Source of the DNA: Promethearchaeota archaeon
GTDB taxonomy: Archaea > Asgardarchaeota > Lokiarchaeia > Sigynarchaeales > SOKP01
DNA: 10,863 bases
Direction: 5' to 3'
Assembly: GCA_014730295.1 (NCBI GenBank)
Contig: WJIN01000319.1
Span: forward strand, 1 to 10,863
The position numbers and the translations under genes were made by a program. Shown one piece after another: positions 6,036-10,863 of the stretch; the stretch's first letter is position 1, and every line of letters begins with the position of its first letter. Below the pieces are notes generated by a model that had not been told where the DNA came from, ran no database searches, and worked only from the letters and a program-made list of their open reading frames with translations.

Positions 6036-9000
6036 CTATCCAAAATACACTTCTACTCCTTTTCCTTTTAACTTTTTAGCAATCTCACCTAAATTGCTGC
6101 TTAAATTCCCGCTACTATATCTTAATAGGTTTATTTTTTTTAAATATTTTAGCTCAAGTATAGATGAGGGTAAGGATTCTAAATTGTTGTATTCAAGACT
6201 TAACATTTCAAGATTTTTTAAATAATGGATTGATCCTGGGATGGAACTTAATTTATTAAACCCAAGTGAAAGTGCTGTAACATTTTCAAAATTCCACAAT
6301 TCATTTGGCAATTCTTTTAGTTCATTAAAATCCAAGTTTAACATTTTAAGAGATTTTAATTGGAAAAGGGGATGCGGAATGGTATCAATTCTATTACGGT
6401 TTAAATCCAGCACTTCTAATGAGTTTAAACTCCCTATGGTTTCCCACAACACTTTCATATCTTTTACCTTTTGGAAAATTCTTTCTTGATCTTCAAAGTG
6501 GTACACTCCATTAATCCATCCTTTAATATGATCATCATTTCTAAACTCAAATAGATGTTTAGGAAGACTTATGAGGTTATTGCTTCCAAGATATAATTCT
6601 CTTAAACTATGTAATCTCATTAACGAATTTGGAATGGTGATTAAATTGTTTCTATCCACTCTCAAGATTTCAAGTGAAGTGAGATTACCTAAAGATGAGG
6701 GTAATTGATCTATCTGATTTGAAGATAGATCAAGAGTCTTTAGATTTTTTAACTCTCCAATAGAGTTTGGTAGTTTCTTTAGTTGATTACTGCTGAGAGA
6801 TAAAAATTCCAAGTTTTTTAACTTGTTAATATCTTCTGGAATTTCTTTTAATAAATTATTACCTAATTCTAACTTTTTTAGAGCAGTTAATTCGAATAAT
6901 CCCTTTACCTTATTTAAATCTTCAATATAGCATTCTTTTAGATCTAACTTCCCATATTTCACATAAAATTTGTGAGAAGCGATAGAAACATATTCATCGT
7001 TTTCATTTTGAGGAGAAAATGCTGATGATACACGAATCTTAAAGTGTTCCTCACGATTTTCTACAACATTAACTCCAAACTTCTTTAGAAAATTACGAAA
7101 TTTATCATTCCATAGAAAAAAGGATTCATTATAATAATAGAGTTCCCAATTATGTTCATTTAAAGCCGTTAGATAATTTTCTAAAAAATTTGCTTCAGGT
7201 TCATTTATAATAGAGAGTAGATCTTCACTATCTAAATAATCAAGCATGTGAGTTCCTAATAAAGGCACAAAAGTTTCAATATCATGGGCTAACAATACAT
7301 CTATTACGTTCTTTTTTAATTTTTCACGTGCAACTTCATTAAATTTGCTTGGAAGAAGAGGAAATAATGCACAAGTCTGGTCATATTTCTTTTTATATCC
7401 AAAATGATGAATTGCTTTTAATAAATCATTAAGGAACTTTATTCGAGGATTGGAAATTAATTTAAAGAAATCATTCTCGGAACAATGTCCTAACCAAAAA
7501 TCTTGCCACATGTTAAATATCTGTTCGAGATTCCCCCCTTGGAACGCGTTCAGCCACCTTTGGATGATATATTGTGAAATACACTCTTTTTTTTCTGTGA
7601 GAAATTGCTCTATTTTCATGGTAAGGGTATCATCCAAATAGCCCCACCGCAACACCATTTTCGAAAAAATATTCTTGTCGTTGTCGAAAAGTGAAGTTAT
7701 TTGGTGTTCTGATAAAAATGGTAAATATCCTAATTTGATGAGAACTTCAATTTCGGTTTGATTGTTGTTTTCAATAATCCCGGTCACTTTTTTTCCGACA
7801 TTTTGAGAAACATGGTCAATAAACCTATCTGGATAATTCACATACATCATACCGGAGTCTCTTTTCATCCTGTCCCCCAAGTTTAATTTTTTATCGATTT
7901 CAACATTAACTTCCAGCATCACCTTTAGCAATGATAATTCCTTATCATCCCATAACTCTTTAAAGTCTTCAAGACTTAATTTATCAAATATGTTGTTCCA
8001 AAACAGAGCATTTATTTTGGTTAAATCACTTTCTTTTATTATGTTCTTTATATAATCTATTATTCCAATTGAGGAGTCTTTAGAAATATCGATTTCTCCA
8101 TTTAAATCTATAAATTTTACATTTTGAAATATCCCCTTCATATCTGTTGTTGAGCTCTTATATAGTATTCTATTCCTTGAGGATGCTTCAGGAAGATTAT
8201 CAAAAAAATTATCATTTAAATTTAAATTTCTAAGGGTTTCTATATTTTTAATGGATTCAGGAAGAAATTTCAATTTATTAGCAGAAAGATCCAAACTTCG
8301 TAACTTTGCTAAATTTCCAATAGAATTTGGAAGTTGAGTCAACCTATTATGGGAAAGGCTTAAAATCTCGAGATTTTTTAAATTTCCAATAGAAGTAGGC
8401 AATGATTTCAAATTATTATACGCAACATCCAATTCTTTTAATGATTTAAGATTTCCCAAGAATTCTGGAAGGGTTTCGAAATTCCCATACTTCACATGAT
8501 CGGGTGAAAATTTTAGTTTTTCTAGTGATTTCAAGTTTACAAGTGAAGAGGGTAATTCGTGAAATTGGTTACCTCCAATATATAATTCTCTAAGAGATGT
8601 GAGGCGAGTAATTATCTCGGGAAAGATTTCCATCTTATTGTCCTCTAAATTTAACACCTCTAGACTTTTGAGGTGTGAAAACGTAATAGGCAACGTACTT
8701 AATTTATTATAATTGAGATCTAATTTCGTTAAGTTTACTAAGTCGACTATTCCTTTGGGAAGAGTTGTTAAATCATTTCCACCCAGTCGTAAGGATTTCA
8801 AGGAAGTTAATTTCTCAAAAGCAATTAGAAAAAGGAATTGATTAGATCGTTTAAGGTAGGTGATCTCTAACTCTTCAAGAGAGCTTATTTTCTCAATTCC
8901 AGTCGGCATGTCGCGAAGGACACAATTGTATAGTGATAATTTCTTAAAATTTTTAAGCTTATAGAGCGTGGTAGGTAATGATGCAATATAACACTCATAA

Positions 9001-10082
9001 AAATCAAGTTCTTCCAAGGACTCTAAATAAGAGAGTTCTTCAGGAATTTTTGGTAATTCAGTTCCTTCAAAACTTAGTCTTTTTATATTTAAAGAACTTA
9101 AATGTTCTTTAGAAATAACGTTTAAAGAGCCTTCATTAATTAAGTACTCAATTACAAAATCTTGATGTTCAATTTCTAAAGCTTTTGTTGCAATCTTTTT
9201 AAAAATTTCTGAATCGTTAAAACCTAAGATTCTTAGAATATTTAATAATGACTCAATTGTTTGATATGGCTCTTGAGTTATTATATCATAATCAAAATTA
9301 CTAAACACTTCTTCAATATCATCTTTACATATGATGATATTTAAATAATTTTCTTCAACATCCCATAAGATATCGATAATTTCCTTTACTTTTCCCTTTT
9401 TGAAACTTTCAATTATTTCGGATTTGTAAAAATTATGAACGTATTCACCCTTTCCCTGTGAAATAATATTTTCAAGAATTCTTATTTTTTTGTCAAGCTT
9501 TAGGTTTTTGAGTTTTTCAAAATCTAAAATTCTAAGTAATCTGTTTAATTGTATTTCTAAATTCTCTTTACTCAAAAATTCTAAATAATTACCTTCTAAT
9601 AGATAATATATTGTAGGTAAGTGATTACTTTCTAATCTCTTTATTATCTCTTCTTCGAAAACTTTTAATGCTTTTTCATCTCCTAACTCAGCGAGTTTTC
9701 GAAGTAGAGGAAATGCGATAGAGTTTGGTAATAGATTAGAGTTATAATCATTTTCTTCCCATACCTGAAAAGTTGAACATTGAGCCCAGAAAATGTCTTC
9801 TTTTGGAACTGTGTTGAAATTTTCATGAAACACAGATAAAGGCACATTATTATGCTTTTCAGCAAAATCTCTTTCAAATTGGAGAAATCCCTCGTATTCA
9901 TTAACTGCTGGAACTTCATCTAATGGTGTGATTCCGGTAATATCAAGATTAATTGGGATATAATAACAATTTAAAAAATCTCGTTCGTTAAACCGAATAT
10001 CAATACAGATTTCCGATAGCACTACTTTTAAGTATTGATTAATTCTAAATTCTTTTATAATATTTCTCATATTCATTTCCAC
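6036..10082 (-). CDS. Giant leucine-rich-repeat protein with two helical-repeat/LRR cassettes
   Basis: A 1348-residue protein built, in order, of: an N-terminal domain (1 to about 120) with FWAQCSTFQVWEENDY at 98-113; three helical units (about 121-330); 13 LRRs (332-637); four further helical units (about 638-965) plus a linker; about 11 LRRs (1043-1320) interrupted by a 33-residue island (1181-1213); and a cap ending KLKGKGVEVYFG. The LRRs follow LxLxxNxLxxLPxSIGNLxxLxx, the Shoc2/PIRL type. The segment from FW...W...NDY through IAFPLLRKLAELGDEKALK resembles a conserved N-terminus I recall from other archaeal LRR proteins, for which I know no formal name or function. Likely a cytosolic protein-binding scaffold; no catalytic motif, P-loop, signal peptide or membrane span is visible. 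The longest frame begins at GTG 10082, and residue numbers here count from it; ATG 10076 and ATG 10070 are equally possible, and no good ribosome site decides between them. Confidence 0.85.
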   Translation of the reverse strand: MEMNMRNIIKEFRINQYLKVVLSEICIDIRFNERDFLNCYYIPINLDITGITPLDEVPAVNEYEGFLQFERDFAEKHNNVPLSVFHENFNTVPKEDIFWAQCSTFQVWEENDYNSNLLPNSIAFPLLRKLAELGDEKALKVFEEEIIKRLESNHLPTIYYLLEGNYLEFLSKENLEIQLNRLLRILDFEKLKNLKLDKKIRILENIISQGKGEYVHNFYKSEIIESFKKGKVKEIIDILWDVEENYLNIIICKDDIEEVFSNFDYDIITQEPYQTIESLLNILRILGFNDSEIFKKIATKALEIEHQDFVIEYLINEGSLNVISKEHLSSLNIKRLSFEGTELPKIPEELSYLESLEELDFYECYIASLPTTLYKLKNFKKLSLYNCVLRDMPTGIEKISSLEELEITYLKRSNQFLFLIAFEKLTSLKSLRLGGNDLTTLPKGIVDLVNLTKLDLNYNKLSTLPITFSHLKSLEVLNLEDNKMEIFPEIITRLTSLRELYIGGNQFHELPSSLVNLKSLEKLKFSPDHVKYGNFETLPEFLGNLKSLKELDVAYNNLKSLPTSIGNLKNLEILSLSHNRLTQLPNSIGNLAKLRSLDLSANKLKFLPESIKNIETLRNLNLNDNFFDNLPEASSRNRILYKSSTTDMKGIFQNVKFIDLNGEIDISKDSSIGIIDYIKNIIKESDLTKINALFWNNIFDKLSLEDFKELWDDKELSLLKVMLEVNVEIDKKLNLGDRMKRDSGMMYVNYPDRFIDHVSQNVGKKVTGIIENNNQTEIEVLIKLGYLPFLSEHQITSLFDNDKNIFSKMVLRWGYLDDTLTMKIEQFLTEKKECISQYIIQRWLNAFQGGNLEQIFNMWQDFWLGHCSENDFFKLISNPRIKFLNDLLKAIHHFGYKKKYDQTCALFPLLPSKFNEVAREKLKKNVIDVLLAHDIETFVPLLGTHMLDYLDSEDLLSIINEPEANFLENYLTALNEHNWELYYYNESFFLWNDKFRNFLKKFGVNVVENREEHFKIRVSSAFSPQNENDEYVSIASHKFYVKYGKLDLKECYIEDLNKVKGLFELTALKKLELGNNLLKEIPEDINKLKNLEFLSLSSNQLKKLPNSIGELKNLKTLDLSSNQIDQLPSSLGNLTSLEILRVDRNNLITIPNSLMRLHSLRELYLGSNNLISLPKHLFEFRNDDHIKGWINGVYHFEDQERIFQKVKDMKVLWETIGSLNSLEVLDLNRNRIDTIPHPLFQLKSLKMLNLDFNELKELPNELWNFENVTALSLGFNKLSSIPGSIHYLKNLEMLSLEYNNLESLPSSILELKYLKKINLLRYSSGNLSSNLGEIAKKLKGKGVEVYFG
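6039..6956 (-). repeat. Second LRR block of the giant protein (about 11 repeats, 69-bp period)
   Basis: Residues about 1043-1348. Ten or eleven 23-residue LRRs and a C-terminal cap. The sixth unit is interrupted by a 33-residue non-LRR island at about 6444-6542. Confidence 0.8.
6957..8171 (-). repeat. Central helical-repeat region of the giant protein (4 degenerate units)
   Basis: Residues about 638-1042. Four units are anchored on the signatures NALFWNNIFDKLSLEDFKEL (692-710), EVLIKLGYLPFLSEHQITSL (779-798), MWQDFWLGHCSENDFFKLI (858-876) and TFVPLLGTHMLDYLDSEDLL (937-956), giving spacings of about 88, 77 and 83 residues. The last part (about 966-1042) is a linker without a clear unit. Confidence 0.5.
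8172..9089 (-). repeat. First LRR block of the giant protein (13 repeats, 69-bp period)
   Basis: Residues about 332-637. The fourth unit (LEITYLKRSNQFLFLIAFEK...) is irregular and the ninth carries a bulge (SPDHVKYGN, 526-534). The block has no proper C-cap and runs into SSRNRILYKSSTTDMKG. Confidence 0.8.
9090..9722 (-). repeat. N-terminal helical-repeat region of the giant protein (3 units)
   Basis: Residues about 121-331. Unit 1 (LLRKLAELGDEKALKVF ... YYLLEGNYLEFLSKENL) and unit 3 (LLNILRILGFNDSEIFK ... EYLINEGSLNVISKEHL) align along their whole length. Unit 2 (ending IIDILWDVEENYLNIIICKD) is weaker. Spacing is about 73-80 residues. Confidence 0.55.
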
Positions 10083-10112
10083 ATTATTTTTGTCTTATAA
10101 TTCTATAGGATA

Positions 10113-10120
10113 TTTATAAA
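10113..10120 (-). promoter_or_regulatory. Candidate TATA box of the giant LRR gene
   Basis: TTTATAAA, inside the perfect palindrome TATTTATAAATA (10111-10122), lies 31-44 nt before the possible starts at 10082, 10076 and 10070. Initiation about 25 nt downstream would leave a very short leader of 5-20 nt, so the message may be nearly leaderless, which agrees with the lack of a good ribosome site. Confidence 0.45.
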
Positions 10121-10283
10121 TATAAATTATTTTAAGTCCTTGAGTACTAAATTTTTCATGAAGATATAACTGGGAACTTATAAAAGGCGCATATATTGAT
10201 AAAACACGGTTTTTCTACCACAAGTTTAAGGTATAAATGGACTATTATGAAACAAAGTTTCTGAACGGAAGAAATTGCAATAA

Positions 10284-10778
10284 TTATCCTAATCCCTCTT
10301 TCTTCAATAATTCAATCAGTCTTTTTTTGTTTCGCAAAGCTTGTTGATGATTAGGATCTTGTTCTAATGCTTGTTCGTAAAGAGAAAGGGCTTCTTTAAA
10401 CTGGCCTAGCGTCTGGGCATACGCTCCTTCCTGACTCAACTTATCAGCTGAGGGGGCAAACAAAGGTTCGAAAAAGGGGGCAAGAGAAGGGGGTGCCATA
10501 TCGTTTGGTCTCATCGAGCGTACCCTTTTTTTATCCTCTTCGCTTTTTAAGATCATTTGATTCATCACCATGCTATTTAAATACCACATTCTATTTTCCA
10601 TCCCCCTCGCATTCATATAACATTGGTAGGCTTCTTTATCTCTAGCTAAGGCCTTGATTGCTCTCCCCTTCCAAAACCACGCATTTAGATTATTTTTATT
10701 GGTAGTAATCATTATATCGCATATTTTAATAACTTCCTCATATTCTCCTTGAATGATTAAATCTTTGGTCGTTTCCAT
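10284..10778 (-). CDS. Small tetratricopeptide-repeat (TPR) protein
   Basis: A 164-residue TPR protein, a protein-binding helical scaffold without enzymatic motifs. Numbering from the upstream TTG at 10781, TPR 1 is about 5-30 (LIIQGEYEEVIKICDIMITT), TPR 2 about 33-60 (AWFWKGRAIKALARDKEAYQ) and the best-conserved TPR 3 about 113-146 (GAYAQTLGQFKEALSLYEQA, then LEQDPNHQQAL), followed by a capping helix to the C-terminus. Between repeats 2 and 3 lies a non-TPR insert with Met-rich helix and a proline-rich loop (MAPPSLAPFFEPLFAPSA, 95-112). I start it at ATG 10778, not at the TTG immediately before it. No strong ribosome site is visible; AAAGG lies about 15 bases upstream. It is the first gene of the minus-strand series; 200 bp separate it from the giant LRR gene. 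Confidence 0.75.
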   Translation of the reverse strand: METTKDLIIQGEYEEVIKICDIMITTNKNNLNAWFWKGRAIKALARDKEAYQCYMNARGMENRMWYLNSMVMNQMILKSEEDKKRVRSMRPNDMAPPSLAPFFEPLFAPSADKLSQEGAYAQTLGQFKEALSLYEQALEQDPNHQQALRNKKRLIELLKKEGLG

Positions 10779-10821
10779 CAAATTTTTTTTTAGCCTTTAG
10801 ATTTTTAAGTAATTTTACAAT

Positions 10822-10843
10822 TTTTTATCAAGATTTTTATCAA
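10822..10843 (-). repeat. Direct repeat upstream of the TPR gene
   Basis: The 10-mer TTTTTATCAA (plus strand) occurs twice, at 10822-10831 and 10834-10843, with a 12-bp period, about 45-65 bp before the TPR start. It could be a regulator site near the promoter, or chance in AT-rich DNA. Confidence 0.3.
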
Positions 10844-10863
10844 TTATAATAATTGGATTCTCT

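Noticed and set aside
9683..9919. 78-codon minus-strand frame inside the giant LRR gene
   Set aside because: It is on the same strand but in another frame, inside a conserved N-terminal domain of the real gene, so it is a shadow.
10246..10262. Small hairpin GAAAC-AAA-GTTTC downstream of the TPR gene considered as a terminator
   Set aside because: It has only five base pairs and no T tract follows it on the minus strand.
10237..10347. 36-codon plus-strand frame starting with AAGGT then ATG
   Set aside because: More than half is antisense to the TPR gene and the product is Asn/Phe-rich without pattern; the apparent ribosome site is probably chance.

Overview
The window looks like archaeal chromosome, most probably from an Asgard (Lokiarchaeota/Promethearchaeota-like) genome. 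The supporting signs are a PCNA-type sliding clamp, a CPxCG zinc-ribbon protein, TATA-like AT-rich boxes about 35 to 75 nt upstream of starts, T-rich ends after several genes instead of hairpin terminators, low GC, and two large Shoc2/PIRL-type leucine-rich-repeat (LRR) proteins of a kind abundant in Asgard genomes. No rRNA or other phylogenetic marker is present, so the lineage is an inference.

Layout. Positions 3-236 (+) carry the end of a frame that resembles the C-terminus of a DDE transposase; it runs off the left edge. Everything after it is on the minus strand. In transcription order (right to left) the genes are: a small TPR protein (10284-10778); a 1348-residue LRR protein (6036-10082); a possible 35-residue peptide (5793-5900) inside a 314-bp gap; a 251-residue zinc-ribbon plus all-helical protein (4966-5721); a 796-residue LRR protein (2307-4697); a radical SAM protein with a C-terminal cysteine-rich extension (1305-2234); and a divergent PCNA (329-1213). 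Gaps of about 70 to 315 bp, most with a candidate TATA box, suggest mostly separate transcription units. The LRR, radical SAM and PCNA genes at the left are the most closely spaced.

The most interesting part is the LRR pair. The 1348-residue protein is a double cassette: an N-terminal domain, three helical units of about 75-80 residues, 13 LRRs, then four more helical units, then about 11 LRRs. The helical unit has a recurring signature (YL-x3-GYL-xx-LS-x-E-x-L) that I find described by no domain name known to me. A related segment sits just before the 24-repeat LRR array of the 796-residue protein, and both arrays end in the same type of cap (LK-x-[KR]-G-V-x-V). These look like related cytosolic protein-binding scaffolds. 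Neither has a signal peptide, membrane segment or enzymatic domain that I can see. Shoc2 and PIRL proteins are Ras-binding LRRs in eukaryotes and Asgard genomes are rich in small GTPases, so a GTPase-linked role is plausible, but no GTPase is encoded here.
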